From: Amycolatopsis jiangsuensis
GTDB lineage: Bacteria; Actinomycetota; Actinomycetes; Mycobacteriales; Pseudonocardiaceae
Direction of reading: 5' to 3'
Length of the DNA stretch: 64,000 nt
Assembly: GCF_014204865.1 (NCBI RefSeq)
Contig: NZ_JACHMG010000001.1
Location: 1,426,001 to 1,490,000, forward strand
The position numbers were made by a program, and so were the translations under genes. A model generated the notes under the pieces. That model saw only the letters and a program-made list of their open reading frames with translations, made no database searches and was not told where the DNA came from. Below are positions 54,501 to 64,000 of this stretch, piece by piece. Each line of letters begins with the position of its first letter. The stretch's first letter is position 1.

Positions 54501-55637
54501 CGAGCCGAGCAGCAACGGGCCGCGCCCGCCGCGCTCGCGGCCGTAGGTGGCTTGCAGGGCCTGGACCTCGATCGGGTCGCCGAGCGTGGTACCGGTGCCG
54601 TGTGCCTCGACGACGTCGACGTCCTTGGCCGACAGCCGCGCGTCGGCGAGCGCCTGGCGGATGACCCGCTGCTGGGACGGACCGTTGGGCGCGGTGAGGC
54701 CGTTGGACGCGCCGTCGGAGTTGACCGCGGTGCCGCGGACGACGGCGAGCACGCGGTGCCCGTTCCGCTGCGCGTCGGACACCCGTTCCAGCACGATCAT
54801 GCCCGCGCCCTCGCCCCAGGCCGTGCCGTCGGCACCGGCCGCGAAGGCTTTGACGAGGCCGTCGCGGGCGAGGCCCCGCTGGCGGGAGAACTCGATGAAC
54901 GCGTCCGGGCTCGCCATCACGGTGGCGCCGCCGGAGAGGGCCAGGTCGCACTCGCCCGCCCGCAGCGCACGGACCGCGAGGTGCAGGGTGACCAGCGACG
55001 CCGAGCACGCGGTGTCGACCGTGACCGAAGGGCCTTCCAGCCCGAGCACGTAGGAGATCCGGCCGGACAGGACGCTGCCGGAGATACCGGTGCCGAGGTA
55101 GCCCTCGACGCCTTCGACGCCCTTGACCAGGTCCCGGCCGTAGTCCTGGCCGTTGGTGCCGACGAACACGCCGGCGCGGCGGCCGGTCAACGAGGTGGGG
55201 TCGATGCCGCCGCGTTCGAGCGCTTCCCACGTCGTCTCCAGCAGCAGGCGCTGCTGCGGGTCCATCGAGACCGCCTCGCGCGGCGAGATACCGAAGAACT
55301 CCGGGTCGAACTCGTCGGCGCCGTCGAGGAAACCACCGCGGTCGACGTAACTGGTGCCGAGGTGGTCCGGATCGGGATCGACGAGGTCGCCGACGTCCCA
55401 GCCGCGGCCTTCGGGGAACCCGGTGATGCCGTGCTCCCCGGCGGTCAGCAGTGCCCAGAACGCTTCCGGGGAGCGCACGCCGCCCGGGAAGCGGCAGCCC
55501 ATCCCGACGATCGCGATCGGCTCGGCCGCGCGCTCCTCGATGGCGCTGAGCCGGCCGCGCGTGCGCTGCAGCTCGCCGGTGACTCGCGTCAGGTAGTCGC
55601 GAAGCTTGTCGTTCTCACCCACGGTGTCCCCACTCAT
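33579..55637 (-). CDS. PKS protein C: four-module synthase of 7352 residues
   Basis: Modules: C1 about 38-1990 (KS-AT-DH-ER-KR-ACP), C2 about 2008-3625 (KS-AT-DH-KR-ACP), C3 about 3637-5290 (KS-AT-DH-KR-ACP), C4 about 5304-7270 (KS-AT-DH-ER-KR-ACP). The N-terminal docking coil ([20 protein letters not shown]) receives from protein B. The C-terminal docking region ends with [14 protein letters not shown]. All four ATs have SHAFHS and should take malonyl-CoA; all four KRs have LDD (B-type). Expected chain features are two saturated units flanking a conjugated diene from C2 and C3. The ATG at 55637 is 17 bp after the stop of gene B. No internal frameshift was found in the long frame. Confidence 0.95.
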   Translation of the reverse strand: MSGDTVGENDKLRDYLTRVTGELQRTRGRLSAIEERAAEPIAIVGMGCRFPGGVRSPEAFWALLTAGEHGITGFPEGRGWDVGDLVDPDPDHLGTSYVDRGGFLDGADEFDPEFFGISPREAVSMDPQQRLLLETTWEALERGGIDPTSLTGRRAGVFVGTNGQDYGRDLVKGVEGVEGYLGTGISGSVLSGRISYVLGLEGPSVTVDTACSASLVTLHLAVRALRAGECDLALSGGATVMASPDAFIEFSRQRGLARDGLVKAFAAGADGTAWGEGAGMIVLERVSDAQRNGHRVLAVVRGTAVNSDGASNGLTAPNGPSQQRVIRQALADARLSAKDVDVVEAHGTGTTLGDPIEVQALQATYGRERGGRGPLLLGSVKSNIGHTQAAAGVAGVIKMVLALQHGHLPATLHVDAPSTQVDWSPGTIELLTSARGWSTAETRRAGVSSFGISGTNSHILLEQAPAAEESTVDEPVVPVVPWVLSGRTEAALRAQARALLDVDGDPAGIGWSLDATRATFEHRAVVTGTGLDELRAGLSAVAEGAPDATTGEATGGQLAVSFTGQGAQRLGMGRELYAAYPAFAAAFDEVCALLPGVREIVFGDDAKALEDTGNAQPALFALEVALYRLVESWGVVPEFLIGHSIGELAAAHVAGVWSLEDAAELVAARGRLMSALPRGGAMCAIEADEDEVRAALVPGADVAAINGPRAVVVSGDEDAVRQVQSVFSGRRTKRLAVSHAFHSARMEGMLAEFGEVARRVTYRTPEIALVSNVTGRIAATAEITDPQYWVRHVREAVRFADGVRALADAGVTRFLELGPDGVLSAAGQDSVDGLADGLFVPALRRDRPEVETLIAALAAVHVHGGTVGWAAMLAGARPVDLPTYPFQRESYWLPASTATGDAAGLGLGSIEHPLLGAAVSVADADGFLFTGSLSLRTHPWLAGHTVHGQVVVPGTALVELAVRAADETGLSALEELTLQTPLVLPETGAVQVQLWAGAPEESGRRPLTVHSRPHGAGDWTLHATGSLSAAAATPDWDLAEWPPPGAEAVSLDGRYDELAAAGLGYGETFRGLRAVWQDGDATYAEVALPESARDQAGRFGLHPALLDAALHALASGTGPARLPFAWSDVVLHASGAAELRVELTASGTDAVALRVADGTGAPVATVGSLVVRPVSAAQLRPSAGRDGLYEVAWQPVTVTGDAPRWAHWPDVAEVVVHRATGDDVHALTGEVLDVLKTFLAEERYADAKLLVWTGPSDVDPVAAAVWGLVRSAQSEHPGRFLLAGTDELTGEPAGELVGRVLAAGEPQIAVRDGELRVPRLVTPESAGRLLPPSGNWRLGLAGKGTFDQLTLEPVSEEPLGPLGVRVAVRAAGLNFRDVLNALGMYPGEAGLLGSEFAGTVLEVGADVGDLRPGDEVMGLVSGGAGPVAVAERPMITRKPAAWTHEQAASTPLVFLTAYYALVDLAGLRAGESILIHAAAGGVGMAATQLARHLGAEVYGTASEGKQHVLRAAGLDDTHIASSRTLEFAERFSGIDVVLNALAGDFVDASLRTMAPGGRFLEMGKTDIREGEGYQAFDLIDAGPERTAQMWDALIELFESGALTPLPVRSWDVREAREAFRFLSQARHIGKIALTVPRSLDPARTVLVTGGTGGLGALVARHLVRDHGVRKLLLTSRRGPDAPGAAELRAELTGLGAHVDVAACDVADRGAVAALLDDVELTGVVHAAGVLDDGTVDALTQERLDHVLGPKADAARHLHELAGDVDLFVTFSSAAGVLGAPGQGNYAAANAYLDALAAQRRAQGLAGQSLAWGPWAAGMGEAMGEAHLARLRSGGTPALPVDEGLALFDAALAAGSPLAVPVKLDLPVLAAAAVSEPLPPLLGALVKPGRRAAKSGGGQDSSLARRLAGRTEAEQDRELLDLVRTQIALVLGHVTAATVEPGRGFLDLGFDSLTAVELRNRLGAVTGLRLPATVIFDHPTPVALAGYVRAELLGDLAAGSRVRARVVDGDEPIAIVATSCRFPGASTPEELWRLVAEGREGLSPFPTDRGWDLAALFDPTPGKQGVSHTRTGGFLPAAGEFDPEFFGIAPREALAMDPQQRLLLEIAWEAFERAGIPPGTLRGSDTGVFTGAIYHEYASRLTKIPEEVEGFLGTGTSGAMMSGRVSYTFGFEGPAVSVDTACSSSLVAMHLASQALRSGECSLALAGGVTIMANPDPFVDFSKQSAMALDGRCKAFADGADGVSWGEGAGFVLLEKLSDARRNGHPVLALLKGSAVNQDGASSGLTAPNGPAQQRVIRQALANAGLSTADVDAVEAHGTGTRLGDPIEAQALLATYGQDRTEPLLLGSVKSNFGHTQAAAGVAGVIKMVEAMHHGVVPATLHVDEPSAQVDWETGAIRVATGAQPWPETGRPRRAGVSSFGFSGTNAHVVLEHVPAEESASEPAPPAVLPWVLSGRSEEALRAQAARLAEVTAEPLDVAWSLATARTAHERRAVVVGTDPAVLRAGLAAFADTGRAANVVSGRAVTGRLAALFTGQGSQRLGMGRGLAGAFPAFAAAHDEIRALLPGIADVTDADVLNRTGTAQPAIFALEVALYRLYESWGVTPDFLAGHSVGEIAAAHVAGVFSLEDAAKLVEARGRLMEALPGGGAMVAVQATESEVAGYLSDEVSLAAVNGPSAVVLSGVDSAVRAVAARFARDGRRTKHLVVSHAFHSALMEPMLAEFETVARSLSYAEPRIPIASTVTAGADFTDPAYWVTHVREPVRFADAVAHLAADGVTTFLELGPDAVLAAMGPDAVGTAAVGPEAVFVPALRKDQDEARAAVSALGAIHAAGAPVDWTRFFDGTGARPAALPTYPFQRRRFWLLPTPGGGDATALGLGALDHPLLGAAVALPERGGLVLTGRLSLDEQPWLAGHRVRGAVLLPGTAFAELAVRAGDEAGCGEVEELTLQSPLVLTTTPVQLRVSLSDADPRGRRTLAVHSRPQDADAGWDLHATGSLIPAGGEPAAETEWPPAGAEAADLDGFYATLADAGLGYGEPFRGLRAAWRRGEDVFAEVALPEGTDVTGFGLHPALLDAVLHAVGLTGGPARLPFSWTGLRLHATGASTLRAKLTPAGQDAVALTVTDGTGAPVLTAASLSLRPVGDAPLPSAAGDGVFTVDWIPVALPAEAPEIDVWRATSAEATLAELQDRLAGDGRVVVHVPGGTAEHAAVAGLVRSVQAEYPDRVILVHGTGDPGDPGDIAAAAATGEPEIAFTGDGPRVPRLARARATADPDWTLDGTVLVTGGTGGLGAQVAGRLAERHGVRHLLLVGRRGADAPGAEELRRELTGLGAEVTFAACDVADRAQLESVLALVPAEQPLTGVVHAAGLLDDGVFAAMTPERLAAVAAPKAVAAQHLHELTGDLKLFVTFSSIAGALGAPGQANYAAANGFLDGLAVQRRAEGRPGTSIAYGLWETGMGDGRAGAAGFTPLTVEAGLELFDLLALGDDPCPVATRLDLPALRAAGEVPHVLRGLVRVPRRRTAGDAEAAGLRRRLTGLPAAEQARLVTELVRTEASMVLSHTSPDAVEADRAFGDLGFDSLTAVEFRNRLGAATGLRLPATLTFDHPNPRSLAAFLLAELLGTDEEPATPVNAPAHSGEDPIVIVGMACRYPGGVTTPEQLWDLVSGGRDGVTRFPTDRGWDVEGIYDPDPDQPGKTYTREGGFLHDAGDFDPEFFGISPREALAMDPQQRLLLEVCWEAIERSGTDPATLKGSPTGVFAGVMYHDYGTRLGDVPDDVEGFLGTGTSGSVLSGRVAYTLGLEGPAVSVDTACSSSLVALHWAMQALRSGECSLALAGGVTVMATPETFIGFSRQRGLATDGRCKSFSADADGTGWAEGAGMLVLERLSDARRHGHRVLAMVNGTAVNSDGASNGLTAPNGPSQQRVIRQALAAAGVESSTVDAVEAHGTGTTLGDPIEAQALLATYGRERDAEPLYLGSVKSNFGHTQAAAGVAGIIKMVQAMHHGVLPPTLHVGTPSPHVDWETGDVELLTEGRPWPETGRSRRSAVSSFGISGTNAHVILEQAPAEAAAPREVTAPALVPWALSGRSDESLREQAVRLLSVDGEPVDVGLSLATARTAHERRAVVLGASEAQLRAGLDAVASGVDSDSVVTGRVLPGRTAMLFTGQGSQRDDMGSGLYAAFPAFAAAYDEVCAHLPGIGDGADLTRTGHAQPALFALEVALYRLAESWGVVPDFVAGHSIGEIAAAHVAGVLSLADAARLVEARGRLMEALPEGGAMVAVQASEDEVREHLTPKVSLAAVNGPGSVVLSGAASPTLKLAKKFEKLGRRTKRLEVSHAFHSALMEPMLAEFADVVRELAFDAPRIPFVSTVDGERTDRVADPEYWIEHVRATVRFTDGLSWLREAGVSKFLEVGPSAVLTALAADDAFAVPFLRADRDEVTTALTALAAAHTRGVPVDWAAFFGPTGARVVGLPTSVFERRHFWLAAGTGAGDVRAAGLRTAGHPLLGAAVPFADGDGFLFTGRLSVATHPWLAGHSAFGEVLVPGTGLLELAIRAADEAGCAGIEELTLAAPLVLQGPVDVQVLVGAADAAGRRPVSIHSRAAEGEWTEHATGTLTPEADTAPAGLAEWPPAAEPVALDGFYSDLATAGLDYGPPFRGLTTAWRTGDTVFAEVALPEDTDVAGFGLHPALLDAALHTLGLLPGEGTRLPFLFGAVTLHATGATALRVRVTASGPDTVSVLATDATGAPVATLGTVTVRAAEAPRTRPTDSLYQLTWAEVPAHQDVVAFAPLASPGEEIPPALVFTAPDGSPHDALAASLRAVRAFLADDRFAGARLVIRTDATPAGAAVRGLARSAASEHPDRFLVLEGETASTGEADVREAGVREERVREEPAAGGELPARIREEVALALATGEPEVRVRGHVTEAPRLARATAGDPVTWGAGTVLITGGTGGIGAAVARHLAASQGVNLVLTSRRGLDAPGAAGLAEELGAEVVACDVTDRAELEALVGRIGDLTGVVHAAGVLDDGVLTELTPERFGTVLRPKAGAAEVLHELTRDRPLTRFVLLSSVSGILGGPGQANYAAANALLDDLARRRHAEGLPATSLAYGLWAGGMGGRSDVDRLARAGFGAFTDAEGLALFDAALAAGTPVPVPVKLDLPTLRTLARTTEPPPVLRGLVRVPKRRGAANAAAAAGLAATLAGLSPADRETHLLDLVRRHVAGVLGHGAASIESGRAFTELGFDSLTAVELRNRLGEATGLRLPATLVFDHPTPAALAAFIGTELGGEAATADETPVVAAQPDEPIAIVAMSCRFPGGVSSPEDLWQLVADGTDAITPLPADRGWDLDRLYDPDPDHPGTSYAREGGFLHDAAEFDAEFFGISPREALTVDPQQRLLLETAHEAFERAGIDPVTLKGSATGVFAGVMYDDYASRLAATPDGMEGLLGTGSASSVLSGRVAYTFGLEGPAVSVDTACSSSLVALHWAAQALRSGECSLALVGGATVMSSPNPFIEFSRQRGLAADGRCKPFAAAADGTAWAEGAGFLLLERLSEARRHGRRILAVVKGSAVNSDGASNGLTAPNGPSQQRVIRRALAAAGVEPSGVDVVEAHGTGTALGDPIEAQAVLATYGQDRDEPLWLGSVKSNIGHTQAAAGLAGIIKVVEAMHHGVLPKTLHVDEPSPHVDWSEGAVRLLTEARPWPSAGRPRRAAVSSFGISGTNAHVVLEQAPDQPAPARTPVRPALMPWVLTARTDEALRAQAGRLLGTVGFADPVDIAYSLATTRTAFERRAVLTGNVRAGLAALAGGRTEPGVVTGRASGGKLAFLFTGQGAQRLGMGSGLYQAFPAFAAAYDEVCALLPSVREVTDADVLNRTGTAQPALFALEVALFRLLESWGIRPDLLAGHSVGELAAAHVSGVLSLADAAKLVEARGRLMQALPEGGAMVAVAASETEVAEFLSGEVGLAAVNGPEAVVLSGVAGPVHAAAAALAERGRRTKPLVVSHAFHSVLMEPMLADFEAVARSLDYAEPRIPIISTVTGQPAGELTDPAYWVRHVREPVRFADGVRALTEAGATRFAELGPDGVLSAMGLDSAPDAAFVPVLRKDRDERATAETAFARLVSSGVAVDWTAFFAGTDAHAVPLPTYAFQRERFWLDAPTPAGDAAGLGLAAAEHPLLGATVATAGEDGLVAYGRLSRAAQPWLADHAVLGTVLVPGAALVELAVRAGAELGCGRLAELTLATPVVLPGTGGLAVQVVLGAPDGDGRRPVSIHSRRPDAPAGEPWTAHATGVLATGEGHPAADPAPWPPAGAEALDVTELYPGLAEAGLQYGPVFRGLTAAWRVGGDVCAELELPEVAHGDAAAFGLHPALLDAALHAIGLLPTGDAPATRLPFLWRDVVLHAAGATAARVRVARAGDDAVRLELTDGAGAPVLTVGALLLREVTELGPAKSDALFRLGWTRVAAESGPAPATEVLPAVPPAPGTPAADTPVATHAVLTKTLAKLQEWLAGDEDAILVVRTENAVAVSTSDTVDPAAAAVWGLVRSAQSEHPGRLVLLDAAEPDVETALAVLGDETQLAVRDGVVHAARLLTAASSTDLVPPWHEPAWRLDSVERGTLDRFSFEPYPEAVAELQPREVRIATRAAGTNFRDVLNVLGMYPGDAGRIGYEASGVVVEVGSEVTDLEPGDRVMGLVQGAFGPLTFTDRDLLARVPQGWTHEQAASVPLVFLTAYYALTDLAALRAGESVLIHAAAGGVGMAATQLAKHLGAEVFGTASEGKWDVLRAAGIDDARLASSRTLDFEEKFLAATGGRGVDVVLNALTGEFIDASMRLLPRGGRFVEMGKTDVRPDGGAGGHHPDVTYRAFDVIDAGHRRIAQMWEELIALFDAGALTPLPVRAWDLRRGPEALRYLSQARHVGKVVLTIPRRPEGTVLVTGGTGGLGAVLARHLVTRHGVTDLVLTSRRGPDAPGAAELTADLTGLGATVRIEACDAADRDALAAVLERTPDLTGVVHAAGVLDDGLLTALTPERLEKVLRPKVNAAWHLHELTRDRDLAMFVLFSSAAGVLGAPGQANYAAANTFLDGLAQHRRSLGLPATSLAFGLWADGMGDTADADRMGRDGIGSFAPAEGLELFDQATGLAEPVSVPVKLDLAGLRAEPGPVPPLLRGLVRGSVRRATPVASAAEADGLKQRLAGLSQPDAEQVLLGVVRGRAAAALGHAGSEAIEPGRAFTELGFDSLTAVELRNGLDAVTGLRLPATLIFDYPTPDALAKFLQSEVVPATSVPDSALAEGIDRLAAELSAADVSTADGAAVETKLRQLVALWQKRTKPGDDADTDLDVETIDDMFALLDNEL
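33800..39728 (-). other. PKS module C4: KS-AT(malonyl)-DH-ER-KR-ACP
   Basis: [38 protein letters not shown] and [24 protein letters not shown] with [44 protein letters not shown]. Full reduction is expected. Confidence 0.92.
39770..44727 (-). other. PKS module C3: KS-AT(malonyl)-DH-KR-ACP
   Basis: [38 protein letters not shown] and [42 protein letters not shown]. It should give a second double bond in conjugation with that of C2. Confidence 0.92.
44760..49614 (-). other. PKS module C2: KS-AT(malonyl)-DH-KR-ACP
   Basis: [38 protein letters not shown] and [42 protein letters not shown]. It should leave a double bond, typically trans with a B-type KR. Confidence 0.92.
49640..55527 (-). other. 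PKS module C1: KS-AT(malonyl)-DH-ER-KR-ACP
   Basis: The KS active site is VDTACSASL (an alanine where others have serine). [27 protein letters not shown] and [24 protein letters not shown] with [44 protein letters not shown]. All centres look active, giving a saturated two-carbon unit. Confidence 0.92.
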
Positions 55638-55654
55638 CGGTCGCTGCGCCCCGT

Positions 55655-58600
55655 TCAGGCGTCGAGTTGCTGGTCAATGAAGGCGAAGAGGTCCTCGTCG
55701 GACGAGGGCACGAAGTCCGGGCCGCTCAGCCTGCCGGCGAGGGCCCGCAGGCGTTCGCTCGCGCGGGCGTGCTCCGCACCGTCGGGTTCGAGCCGGTCCA
55801 GTGCCGCTTCGAGGCGCTCGAGCAGCCCATCGAGGTCGGCCGGGGCCGGGCCGGTCTCCGCCAGTTCCTGCCAGAGGTACCCGGCGAGGGCCGCCGGGGT
55901 CGGATGGTCGAACACGAGCGTGGCCGGTACGGCCAGCCCGGTGGCGGCGTCGAGCCGGTTACGCAGCTCGACCGCGGTCAGGGAGTCGAAACCCAGTTCG
56001 GTGAACGCGCGGTCCGGCCCGATCTTCGCGCTGTCCGGGTGACCGAGCACGCGCGCGACTGTGTCCCGCACGAGCTGGACGAGCAGCCGCCGCTGCTGCG
56101 GTTCGATCAGCCCGGCCAGCTGCGCCCGCAGGTCCACTGTGGACGACTCCGCCGCGGCCTCGGCCCCGGGCCGGGGAATCTCGGCCAGCGCCGGGGCGTT
56201 CCGGAAGCTTTCGAAGAACGACGGCCAGTCGAAGTCGGCGACGGTCACCTCCGGCTCGCCCGCCACGATCGCGCGGACGAACTCCTCGGCCGCCGCTTCG
56301 GGAGGCATCGGACGCAGGCCCTTGCGCCGCACGTCGTCGTCGACGGCTTCGGCCATGCCGCCTTCGGCCCACGGACCCCAGGCGATCGACACAGCCGGAA
56401 CCCCCTCGGCGCGCCACTGCCGGGCAAGCGCGTCGAGTTCGGCGTTCGCGGCCGCGTAGGCGGCCTGGCCGCCGTTGCCGAGCACCCCGGCCACGGACGA
56501 GAAGAGCACCAGAGCGTCGAGGTCGTGCGTCAGCTCCCGCAGGTTGCGGGCGCCGGTCACCTTCGGCCGGGCGACCGCCTCGAACCGGTCGGGGGTGGCC
56601 TCGTCGAGGAGCGCGTCGTCGAGGACGCCCGCGGTGTGCACCACGACCCGCAGCTCGTCCAGGCTCGTGACCACTGTGGACAGTGCGGCGTGGTCGGCGG
56701 CGTCGCAGGCGTGGATGGTGACCTGGGCCCCGAGCGCGGTGAGCCGTTCGCGCAGCTCGGCTGCGCCCGGCGCGTCCTCGCCACGGCGCGACAGCAGCAC
56801 CAGGTGCTCCGATCCGGCGCTGGCCAGCCGTTCGGCCACGACCGCGCCGAGCGCGCCCGTGCCACCGGTGACCAGTGCGGTGCCCGAAGTCGTCCACCCC
56901 GCCGGTGCGGGCGCGGCCGGGACAAACCGGCGTGCGTACACGCCGTCTTCGCGGATCGCGACCTCGTCTTCCGGGCCGCCGAGGACGGCACACAGGCGCG
57001 CGACGGCGACCTCGTCCGGCTGACCGGGCAGCTCGACGCAGCCGCCCCAGCGACGCGGCTGCTCGATCGCCGCGACACGGCCGACCGCGAAAACACCGGG
57101 ATCGGTGGTGGCGCACCAGATCTTCGCCGGTGTGTCGCGCAGGAGCGCCGCGAGCCCGGCAGCACTGTCCGGGAACGCCAGCACAGGACCGTCCTGCGGA
57201 AGCTCGGTGACGTGGAGGGCGCCGAGGGCCTTCGCCGCGGCTTCCGCCCAGGCGTGAGCTTCGGGCGCATACACGGTCCAGTGCGCCTCCGCCGCCGGTG
57301 CCGGTTCGATCGGGCGCCAGGTGACTTCGTAACGCCGGGCGGGCGGAGCGTTCCGGTCGGTGGCCGCGAGCCAGAAGCGATCCCGCCGGAACGGGTAGGT
57401 CGGCAGCTCGACGCGGCGCGCGCCGGTGCCGTCGAAGATCCCGGCCCAGTCGATGCCCACGCCCGCGGTGAACAGCCGCGCCCGGCCGAGGTCTGCGGCG
57501 GCCGCTTCGCCGGAGTCCTTGCGTTGCATGGGCACGAAGACGCCGTCGGCCACGCAGTCGGCGGCGAGCGCGGTCAGGGAGGCGTCCGGCCCGATCTCGA
57601 CGAACCGGCGGACACCTCGGCTGTGCAGGGTGCGGACGCCGTCGGCGAACCGGACGGCTTCCCGCACCTGCCGCACCCAGTACTCCGGGTCCCGGAGGTC
57701 GGCGACGTCACCGGTGAGGCCGGAGACCACGGGGATCCGCGGCTCGGCGTAAGTGACGCTCCGTGCGGCCGCGCGGAAGTCGGCGAGCATGCCGTCCATC
57801 AGCGCGGAGTGGAAGGCGTGGCTCACGGGCAGCCGCTTGGCCCGCCGCTGCGGAAAACGCGCGGCGACGGCCAGCACCGCGGCCTCCTCACCGGACAGCA
57901 CGACCGACGACGGCCCGTTGACCGCGGCGATACCGACCCCGTCGGGCAGGTCGAGTTCGTCTTCGGTGGCCTGCAAGGCGACCATCGCGCCACCCGCGGG
58001 CAGCGCACCCATCAGCCGCCCGCGGGCGGTGACCAGCTTCGCGGCGTCCTCCAACGACCACACACCCGCGATGTATGCGGCGGCGAACTCGCCGATCGAG
58101 TGGCCGAGCAGGAAGTCGGGCGTGACGCCCCAGGACCGCAGCAGCGCGGCCATCGCGACTTCGAACGCGAACAGCGCGGGCTGCGCGTTCTCCGTGCGGG
58201 CCAGCACGTCGGCGTCGGTGATGTCACGGACCCCGGGCAGCAGTGCGCAGACTTCCTCGTACGCGGTGGCGAACGCGGGGAACACCGCGGCCAGCCCGGC
58301 ACCCATGCCGACGCGCTGCGCACCCTGGCCGGTGCAGAGAAGAGCCAGCTTGCCGCTGCCCGCGCGTTCGACGGTCCCGCGGCCTTCGGCGAGCGCGTCG
58401 AGCCCGGCGCGGAGCTCGGCTTCGTCGGCACCGGTGACGGCGGCGCGGAACGGCAACCCCGCCCGGCCGGTGGCGAGGGAGTACGCGATGTCGAGCGGGT
58501 CGCCGCCGACGGTCCGCAGCCGTTCCGCCAGCCGGGGCAAGGCGTCCTCGGTGCGCGCGGACAGGATCCACGGGATACGGGCGGGCCGGCGGCGTTCCCC

Positions 58601-59995
58601 GTCGGTGGGCGCCGGCTCGGGGGCTTGCCGCAGGACGACGTGGGAGTTGGTGCCGCTGATGCCGAACGAGGACACGGCGGCCGCCCGCGGGCGGTCCACC
58701 GAGGGCCAGGCGCGGTGCCCGGTGAGCAGTTCGACCGCACCGGAGTCCCAGGCCACGTGCGGTGACGGCTCGTCGGCGTGCAGCGTGCGGGGGAGCTCGC
58801 CGCGACGCAGCGCCTCGACCATTTTGATGATCCCGGCGACGCCGGCGGCGGCCTGGGTGTGTCCGAGGTTCGACTTGACCGACCCGAGGTACAGCGGCAC
58901 CTCGCGGCCCTGGCCGTAGGTGGCCAGCAGCGTGTCGGCCTCGATCGGGTCACCCAGCTTCGTGCCGGTGCCGTGCGCCTCCACGACGTCGACGTCCGTT
59001 GTGGACAGTCCGGCGTTCGCCAGCGCGGCGCGGATGACACGTTGCTGTGCCGGGCCGTTGGGGGCGGTGAGGCCGTTGGAAGCGCCGTCGGAGTTGACCG
59101 CGGACCCCGCGACGACGGCGAGCACGGGATGGCCGTTGCGGACCGCGTCGGACAGCTTCTCCAGCAGCAGTACGCCGGCACCCTCGGCCCAGCCGGTTCC
59201 GTCGGCACCCGCGCCGAACGACTTGCAACGCCCGTCCGGGGCGAGGCCGCGCTGGCGGGAGAACTCGACGAACGTGTCCGGGACGGCCATCACGGTCGCG
59301 CCGCCTGCCAGTGCGAGCGTGCACTCCCCCGCCCGCAGCGCCTGTGCGGCGAGGTGAACGGACACCAGCGACGACGAGCACGCCGTGTCGACGGAGACGG
59401 CCGGCCCTTCGAACCCGAAGCTGTAGGCGACGCGTCCGGAGAGCACGCTGCCGGCGGTGCCGGTGCCGAGGAAGCCTTCGACCCCTTCGGGCAGCTCGCC
59501 GACGCCGGTGGCGTAGTCGTGGTACATGATCCCGGCGAACACGCCGGTCGGGCTGCCCTTGAGCGCGGCCGCGTCGAGCCCGGCGCGTTCCACCGCCTCC
59601 CAGCTGACCTGCAGGAGCAGCCGCTGCTGCGGATCCATCGCCAGTGCCTCGCGCGGCGAGACACCGAAGAACTCGGCGTCGAACTCGGCGGCGTCGAGCA
59701 GGAAGCCGCCTTCACGCGCGTAGGACGTGCCGGGGTGGTCGGGATCGGGGTGGAACAGCTCGGCGAGGTTCCAGCCGCGGTCGGCGGGGAACGCCGAGAT
59801 CGCGTCCTCGCCGGCCGCGACCAGGTCCCACAGGGCCTCCGGCGAGTCCACGCCACCGGGGTAGCGGCAGCCCATCCCGATGATCGCCACGGGTTCCCGC
59901 GCGGCCTCGGCGAGTTCCCGGTTCCGCGCGGTCAGCCTGCTGTTCTCCTTTACCGATTCCCGCAGCGCGGCAACCAGTTCCTCGGGTGTCGCCAT
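55655..59995 (-). CDS. PKS protein B: one module, KS-AT(malonyl)-KR-ACP
   Basis: Protein of 1446 aa. N-terminal docking coil (about 3-33; [19 protein letters not shown]). KS about 36-460 ([25 protein letters not shown]). AT about 535-850 (GHSIGE, SHAFHS, malonyl). There is no DH; the KR structural and catalytic halves lie at about 890-1220 ([22 protein letters not shown]). The ACP is at about 1335 ([11 protein letters not shown]) and a C-terminal docking segment ends [12 protein letters not shown]. Expected product: a beta-hydroxyl of the B-type. The start is the ATG at 59995, with GGAG about 8 nt upstream (CCGGAGAATCTG); an in-frame ATG about 29 codons further upstream would add a Pro/Gly-rich leader and is less likely. 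The 191-bp gap upstream holds a strong hairpin, so this may be the first gene of a new transcript. Confidence 0.94.
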   Translation of the reverse strand: MATPEELVAALRESVKENSRLTARNRELAEAAREPVAIIGMGCRYPGGVDSPEALWDLVAAGEDAISAFPADRGWNLAELFHPDPDHPGTSYAREGGFLLDAAEFDAEFFGVSPREALAMDPQQRLLLQVSWEAVERAGLDAAALKGSPTGVFAGIMYHDYATGVGELPEGVEGFLGTGTAGSVLSGRVAYSFGFEGPAVSVDTACSSSLVSVHLAAQALRAGECTLALAGGATVMAVPDTFVEFSRQRGLAPDGRCKSFGAGADGTGWAEGAGVLLLEKLSDAVRNGHPVLAVVAGSAVNSDGASNGLTAPNGPAQQRVIRAALANAGLSTTDVDVVEAHGTGTKLGDPIEADTLLATYGQGREVPLYLGSVKSNLGHTQAAAGVAGIIKMVEALRRGELPRTLHADEPSPHVAWDSGAVELLTGHRAWPSVDRPRAAAVSSFGISGTNSHVVLRQAPEPAPTDGERRRPARIPWILSARTEDALPRLAERLRTVGGDPLDIAYSLATGRAGLPFRAAVTGADEAELRAGLDALAEGRGTVERAGSGKLALLCTGQGAQRVGMGAGLAAVFPAFATAYEEVCALLPGVRDITDADVLARTENAQPALFAFEVAMAALLRSWGVTPDFLLGHSIGEFAAAYIAGVWSLEDAAKLVTARGRLMGALPAGGAMVALQATEDELDLPDGVGIAAVNGPSSVVLSGEEAAVLAVAARFPQRRAKRLPVSHAFHSALMDGMLADFRAAARSVTYAEPRIPVVSGLTGDVADLRDPEYWVRQVREAVRFADGVRTLHSRGVRRFVEIGPDASLTALAADCVADGVFVPMQRKDSGEAAAADLGRARLFTAGVGIDWAGIFDGTGARRVELPTYPFRRDRFWLAATDRNAPPARRYEVTWRPIEPAPAAEAHWTVYAPEAHAWAEAAAKALGALHVTELPQDGPVLAFPDSAAGLAALLRDTPAKIWCATTDPGVFAVGRVAAIEQPRRWGGCVELPGQPDEVAVARLCAVLGGPEDEVAIREDGVYARRFVPAAPAPAGWTTSGTALVTGGTGALGAVVAERLASAGSEHLVLLSRRGEDAPGAAELRERLTALGAQVTIHACDAADHAALSTVVTSLDELRVVVHTAGVLDDALLDEATPDRFEAVARPKVTGARNLRELTHDLDALVLFSSVAGVLGNGGQAAYAAANAELDALARQWRAEGVPAVSIAWGPWAEGGMAEAVDDDVRRKGLRPMPPEAAAEEFVRAIVAGEPEVTVADFDWPSFFESFRNAPALAEIPRPGAEAAAESSTVDLRAQLAGLIEPQQRRLLVQLVRDTVARVLGHPDSAKIGPDRAFTELGFDSLTAVELRNRLDAATGLAVPATLVFDHPTPAALAGYLWQELAETGPAPADLDGLLERLEAALDRLEPDGAEHARASERLRALAGRLSGPDFVPSSDEDLFAFIDQQLDA

Positions 59996-60120
59996 CAGAT
60001 TCTCCGGACCGGGTTCGACGGGCGAAGCTCGGGCATGTCCCGATCCTGGGGCCGCGGCCCCGCTTCCCGGCGGGCTCTTCACCATCGCGGCCCCACCTGG
60101 CGGTAACCGGTCCCCCATCG

Positions 60121-60169
60121 GACACGCCGGACGCCCGGCCGGAGAGTCCGGCCGGGCGTCCGGCGTGTC
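60121..60169 (-). terminator. Perfect 23-bp hairpin between PKS genes A and B
   Basis: Positions 60121-60143 and 60147-60169 are exact reverse complements (23 bp) around the loop GAG. The hairpin starts 17 bp after the stop of gene A and lies 125 bp before the start of gene B. It is by far the largest gap between PKS genes in the window. It could end the A transcript, or act as a partial terminator or RNA-end stabiliser that sets the A:B ratio. A promoter for B would have to lie within 59996-60120; no clear boxes were recognised there. Confidence 0.7.
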
Positions 60170-60186
60170 CCGTGGTGGCGGGCGCG

Positions 60187-63100
60187 TTATTCGCGGGCGG
60201 TGGACATCGCGCGGCTGATCAGGTCGCCGACCTCCAGTTCGTCGATCGACGCCTCCGGCGCCGCCTCGGGTGCGGAGGAGTCCTCGTCGGGGGATTCCTC
60301 GGCCAGGCGGACGAGGGCTTCCAGGACCCCCAGTTCGCGGAAGCGCTCGATCGAGGCACCCGCCAGCGCACGGCGGAGACGTCCCTCGTCCGGCAGCGGG
60401 ACCTCCGGGAACAGCAGGTCCCCCAGGTGGGCCGCGAGGGCGGCCGGGGTGGGGTGATCGAACACCACCGTCGCACCCAATGCCCTCCCGGCCGCCGCCG
60501 CGAGCCGGTTGCGCAGTTCCACCGACGTGAGCGAGTCGAACCCGAGGTCGGTGAACGCGTGCTCGGGGGCTACTTCGTCGGCCGAGCCGAACCCGAGTAC
60601 CTGCGCGGTGTGCGTGCGGACCAGATCCGCGAGTGCGTCGGACCGTGCGGCCGGCGCGAGTGACGCCAGGTCCGGCGCGGCCGCGGCCGCGGTGCTTGCC
60701 GCACGCCGCACCGGCAGCCGGACCAGGCCGGTGAGCAGCGCGGGCAGCGTGCCGGCCCGCGCTTGTTCGCGCAGACCGGCGAGGTCGAGCTTGACCGGCA
60801 CCGCCACCGGGCCGCCCGCGAGGTCGAACAGCGCCGTCCCCTCCTCCGGGGTCAGCGCGCCGAATCCGTCGCGGTGCATCCGGTCGACGAGCGCCGGGTC
60901 GAGCACCCCGCCCATACCGTCGGCTGCCCACAACCCGTACGCCAGTGACCGCGCGGGCAGGCCTGCCGCATGCCGCTGCTCGGCGAGCGCGTCGAGACAA
61001 GCGTTGGCGGCGGCGTAGTTGCCCTGCCCGGGTCCGCCGAGCACGCCGGAGACCGACGAGACGAGCACGAACTCGGTCAGCTCCCGGTCGCGGGTCAACT
61101 CGTCGAGATGCCGCGCGCCGTCGGCCTTGGGGCCGAGGACCCGGTCCACCCGCTGCGGGGTGAGTGCCGTGACGACGCCGTCGTCCAGAACGCCCGCCGC
61201 GTGCACGATCCCCTTCAGGTCGGGAATCCCGGCCAGCAGTGCGGCGACAGCGGCGCGGTCGGCGACATCGCACGCCTCGATCCGTACCTCGGCGCCCAGT
61301 TCGCCCAGCCGCTGCGCGAGTTCTGCCGCGCCCGGCGCGGCAGGCCCGCGGCGGCCGGTGAGCACGAGCCGTTCCACCCCGTGGGTGGTGATCAGCCGCT
61401 CGGCCAGCTGCGCCCCGACCCCGCCGGTGCCGCCGGTCACCAGGACCGTGCCCGCCGGGTCCCAGTCCGGCTTGCGACCGGGCTCGGCGCGGACCAGCCG
61501 CGGCACCTCCGCCCGCCCGGCGCGGACGCGCACGCGCGGCTCGTTCAACGCCAGCGCGGTGTCCACATCGGACACGTCGCCGTCGAGGACGACGAAACGG
61601 CCGGGGTTTTCGGCCTGGGCCGAGCGGACCAGACCGGCCGCGGCGGCGTCGGCGAGTCCGTCGCCGGTCAGCACGACCAGGCGGGAGCCGGAGAACCGGG
61701 CTTCGGCCAGGAACCGCTGCAGCACGTCGAGCACGGCGTGGGTGACCTCGTGCACGTCCCCCTCGGGCCGCGGCAGGACCACCACGGGCGGCGCCGGTTC
61801 GGCGACCTCCGCCCAGCGCTGCCACACCACCGGGGGCGCGGCGGGAACGTCGACCGCGACGTGCTCGACGCGGAACAGGGAGCGGTCTTCGCCACCACGC
61901 AGCTGGTCGCCGGTGACCGCGCGGACGACCAGCGAGCCGACGCTCAGGACCGGGGTGCCGGCGAGGTCGGTCACCTCGAGGGCGATCTCGCCGGGGCCGG
62001 TGAACCGCAGCCGTGCGCGGACCGCGGTGGCGCCCCTGGCGTGCAGGCTCACGTCGGTCCAGCTGAACGGCAGGGCCCCGGCTTCCTCGCCGGCGCCGAG
62101 GAACATGCCGTGCAGGGCCGCGTCGAACAGCGCCGGGTGCAGGCCGAAGCGGGCGGCGTCGTCGTGGGCCTCCTCCGGCAGCGACAGCTCCGCGTAGAGG
62201 TCGTCGCCGTCGCGCCAGGCCGCCTGCAGTCCCTGGAACAGCGGGCCGTAGGCGAAGCCGCGGTCGGCCAGGTCCTCGTAGAAGGTGCCCAGGTCCACCG
62301 GCTCGAGGCCGGCCGGCAGGGCGAACCCGGCCGCGGGTGGCGCCGCTTCGGCCAGTACGCCGGATGCGTTGAGCTCCCAGGCCTCGCCCGGGACACGGGA
62401 GTGGATCGTGACCGCGGCGGACGCGCTGACCGCGACCTGCAGCTCGACCGCGCCGGAGCGCGGGACGACCAGCGGACCGTGCAGGGTCAGCTCGGCCAGC
62501 CGCGGCCGGCCGGCTTCGTCGCCGGCCCGCACGGCCAGTTCCGCGAGCGCGGCGCCGGGCAGCAGGACGGTGTCGTGCACGGTGTGCCCGGCCAGCCACG
62601 GGTGGGTGGCGAGCGAGAGGCGTCCGGTGAGGACGGTGCCGTCCCCTTCGGCCAGCTGCAGTCCGGCGGCGAGCAGCGGATGACCGGGCGTTTCGAGCCC
62701 GGCCTGGCCGACGTCGGCGGCGCCGGCCGGGGCGAGCCAGAAGTGCTTGCGCTGGAAGGGATAGGTCGGCAGCGGAACCGCCCGCGCGCCGGGCAGCACC
62801 GCGGACCAGTCGATCCGGACGCCCTGAACGTACAGGGCAGCCAACGCTTGCATCACCGTGGTGACTTCGTCGTGGTCGCGTCGCTGAAGGGGTATCCCGT
62901 TCTCCACCAACCCACTCAACACCGCATCCGGACCCACCTCCACACACGCCGTCACCCCATCAAGACGACCCACCGCATCAGCAAACCGCACCGTCGCACG
63001 CACATGCTCAACCCAATACTCAGGATCCGACCAATCCCCACCCGCACGCACCGTCGACTCCACCGGAATCCGCGGCACACCAAACGACAAACCCCGAACA

Positions 63101-64000
63101 ACCCCACGAAACTCATCCAACATCGGCTCCATCAACACCGAATGAAACGCATGCGACACCTCCAACCGCTTCACCCGACGACCCGCAAACCTCTCCACCA
63201 CACCCCACGTCGGCCCCTCCACACCCGACAACACCACCGACGACGGACCATTCACCGCCGCCAACGACACCCCCTCCGTCAAATACTCAGCAACCTCACC
63301 CTCCGACGCCTGCACCGCAACCATCACCCCACCAGCCGGCAACGCCTGCATCAACCGACCCCGCGCAACCACCAACCGCGCCGCATCCCCCAACGACAAC
63401 ACCCCAGCCACATGCGCAGCCGCAATCTCCCCCACCGAATGCCCCACCACCACATCCGGCACCACACCCCACGACTCCACCAACCGAAACAACGCCACCT
63501 CAAAAGCAAAAATCGCCGGCTGCGCACACTCCGTCCGCGACACATCCCCCACATCCGGCAACAACGCACACACCTCGTCAAACGCCGCCGCAAACACCGG
63601 AAAAGCCCCATACAACCCAGAACCCATCCCAGCCCACTGCGAACCCTGACCCGAAAACACAAACGCCAACTTCCCAGACCCAACCCGACCGGAACGCCCA
63701 CGCCCCTCAGCCACCTCAGCCAACCCCGCCGACAGGTCGCCGACGACGGCGGCCCGCCGCTCGTGCGCGGTCCGCGTGGTCGCCAGGGAGAACGCGACGT
63801 CCGCATCGGCGGTTCCGACCAGCGGCATCAGCGCACGGGCTCGTTCGGCCAGCGCCGCGTCCGTCTTCGCCGACAGCACCCACGGGACGACCCCGGCGGG
63901 CGTGGGCTCGCGGGGTGGCTCCGCGGGCACCTGTTCCAGGACGACGTGCGAGTTCGTCCCGCTGATCCCGAACGACGACACCGCGCACCGGCGCGGGCGC
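60187..64000 (-). CDS. PKS protein A, C-terminal part: (KS end)-AT(malonyl)-DH-KR-ACP
   Basis: The gene enters from the right edge; the window contains the last residues of a KS ([17 protein letters not shown]) and everything after it, about 1270 aa. AT: GHSVGE near 63450 and SHAFHS near 63150 (malonyl). DH near 62580: [11 protein letters not shown], with Asp in place of the usual glycine of HxxxGxxxxP, and [22 protein letters not shown] near 61430, [24 protein letters not shown] near 60530. The C-terminal docking region ends in [14 protein letters not shown]. It should form a double bond if the DH tolerates the Gly-to-Asp change. The stop is TAA, unlike the TGA of the other PKS genes. Most of its AT lies in a segment of foreign codon style. 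More modules may precede on this protein. Confidence 0.93.
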   Translation of the reverse strand, partial: RPRRCAVSSFGISGTNSHVVLEQVPAEPPREPTPAGVVPWVLSAKTDAALAERARALMPLVGTADADVAFSLATTRTAHERRAAVVGDLSAGLAEVAEGRGRSGRVGSGKLAFVFSGQGSQWAGMGSGLYGAFPVFAAAFDEVCALLPDVGDVSRTECAQPAIFAFEVALFRLVESWGVVPDVVVGHSVGEIAAAHVAGVLSLGDAARLVVARGRLMQALPAGGVMVAVQASEGEVAEYLTEGVSLAAVNGPSSVVLSGVEGPTWGVVERFAGRRVKRLEVSHAFHSVLMEPMLDEFRGVVRGLSFGVPRIPVESTVRAGGDWSDPEYWVEHVRATVRFADAVGRLDGVTACVEVGPDAVLSGLVENGIPLQRRDHDEVTTVMQALAALYVQGVRIDWSAVLPGARAVPLPTYPFQRKHFWLAPAGAADVGQAGLETPGHPLLAAGLQLAEGDGTVLTGRLSLATHPWLAGHTVHDTVLLPGAALAELAVRAGDEAGRPRLAELTLHGPLVVPRSGAVELQVAVSASAAVTIHSRVPGEAWELNASGVLAEAAPPAAGFALPAGLEPVDLGTFYEDLADRGFAYGPLFQGLQAAWRDGDDLYAELSLPEEAHDDAARFGLHPALFDAALHGMFLGAGEEAGALPFSWTDVSLHARGATAVRARLRFTGPGEIALEVTDLAGTPVLSVGSLVVRAVTGDQLRGGEDRSLFRVEHVAVDVPAAPPVVWQRWAEVAEPAPPVVVLPRPEGDVHEVTHAVLDVLQRFLAEARFSGSRLVVLTGDGLADAAAAGLVRSAQAENPGRFVVLDGDVSDVDTALALNEPRVRVRAGRAEVPRLVRAEPGRKPDWDPAGTVLVTGGTGGVGAQLAERLITTHGVERLVLTGRRGPAAPGAAELAQRLGELGAEVRIEACDVADRAAVAALLAGIPDLKGIVHAAGVLDDGVVTALTPQRVDRVLGPKADGARHLDELTRDRELTEFVLVSSVSGVLGGPGQGNYAAANACLDALAEQRHAAGLPARSLAYGLWAADGMGGVLDPALVDRMHRDGFGALTPEEGTALFDLAGGPVAVPVKLDLAGLREQARAGTLPALLTGLVRLPVRRAASTAAAAAPDLASLAPAARSDALADLVRTHTAQVLGFGSADEVAPEHAFTDLGFDSLTSVELRNRLAAAAGRALGATVVFDHPTPAALAAHLGDLLFPEVPLPDEGRLRRALAGASIERFRELGVLEALVRLAEESPDEDSSAPEAAPEASIDELEVGDLISRAMSTARE
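62900..63731 (-). other. AT-domain island with different codon choice
   Basis: On the coding strand this stretch prefers G- or T-ending codons (GTG, TTG, GGG, GGT, GCG, GAT, TTT), whereas the rest of the locus uses C-ending codons (GTC, CTC, GGC, GCC, GAC, TTC). Both edges are sharp, near 62900 and 63731. The segment matches the AT catalytic core, from [13 protein letters not shown] to [11 protein letters not shown]. The protein sequence itself is an ordinary malonyl AT. This points to replacement of the AT by recombination with DNA from another source. Confidence 0.7.

Noticed and set aside
55655..62947. Protein B extending up to 62947
   Set aside because: The extra part overlaps gene A in a shifted frame and contains no domain; the docking coil starts at the ATG at 59995.

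Overview
The window is about 73% G+C. It is dominated by genes on the minus strand that encode a modular type I polyketide synthase (PKS), so it fits a secondary-metabolite cluster of a filamentous actinomycete. The palindrome GTCCAC-n-GTGGAC recurs inside coding sequence and suggests a Pseudonocardiales host such as Amycolatopsis; this is inference from sequence style only.

Layout, left to right. 1-2.4 kb is flanking or accessory DNA: the start of a class I methyltransferase leaving the window, a divergent XRE-cupin regulator, and a divergent SDR/TetR pair in which both genes carry deletions and look dead. 2.4-4.9 kb holds a large SARP/AfsR-type activator with a degenerate cyclase-like region and an NTPase domain. 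5.1-10.7 kb holds tailoring and supply genes: a YqcI/YcgG-type haem oxygenase, a Sfp-type phosphopantetheinyl transferase, a type II thioesterase, and a four-gene FkbH-I-J-K-like set that makes an alkoxy- or hydroxymalonyl extender unit on its own carrier protein. 10.7-64 kb holds six PKS genes, read right to left.

Assembly line in reading order (proteins named A-F here): A (5' end outside) AT-DH-KR-ACP; B KS-AT-KR-ACP; C four modules (full reduction, DH-KR, DH-KR, full reduction); D two modules (full reduction with a non-malonyl AT, then KR with a DH remnant); E two modules (KR; then KS-dead AT-KR-PCP-like carrier); F KS-AT only, with a degenerate KS and an intact AT. Every other intact AT carries the malonyl-type HAFH motif. 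The FkbH-K set most likely feeds the one odd AT, in module D1. No integrated thioesterase domain is present, so chain release is unexplained.

Genes B through the haem oxygenase (59995 to 5115) run head to tail with gaps under 50 bp and five 4-bp stop/start overlaps, so they look like one operon of about 55 kb closed by a hairpin at 5038-5078. A perfect 23-bp hairpin separates gene A from gene B. The strongest oddities are the complementary dead-AT/dead-KS pair at the end of the line, the haem N-oxygenase candidate, and the AT of protein A, which lies in an island of about 830 bp with quite different codon choice and looks like a recently acquired domain cassette.
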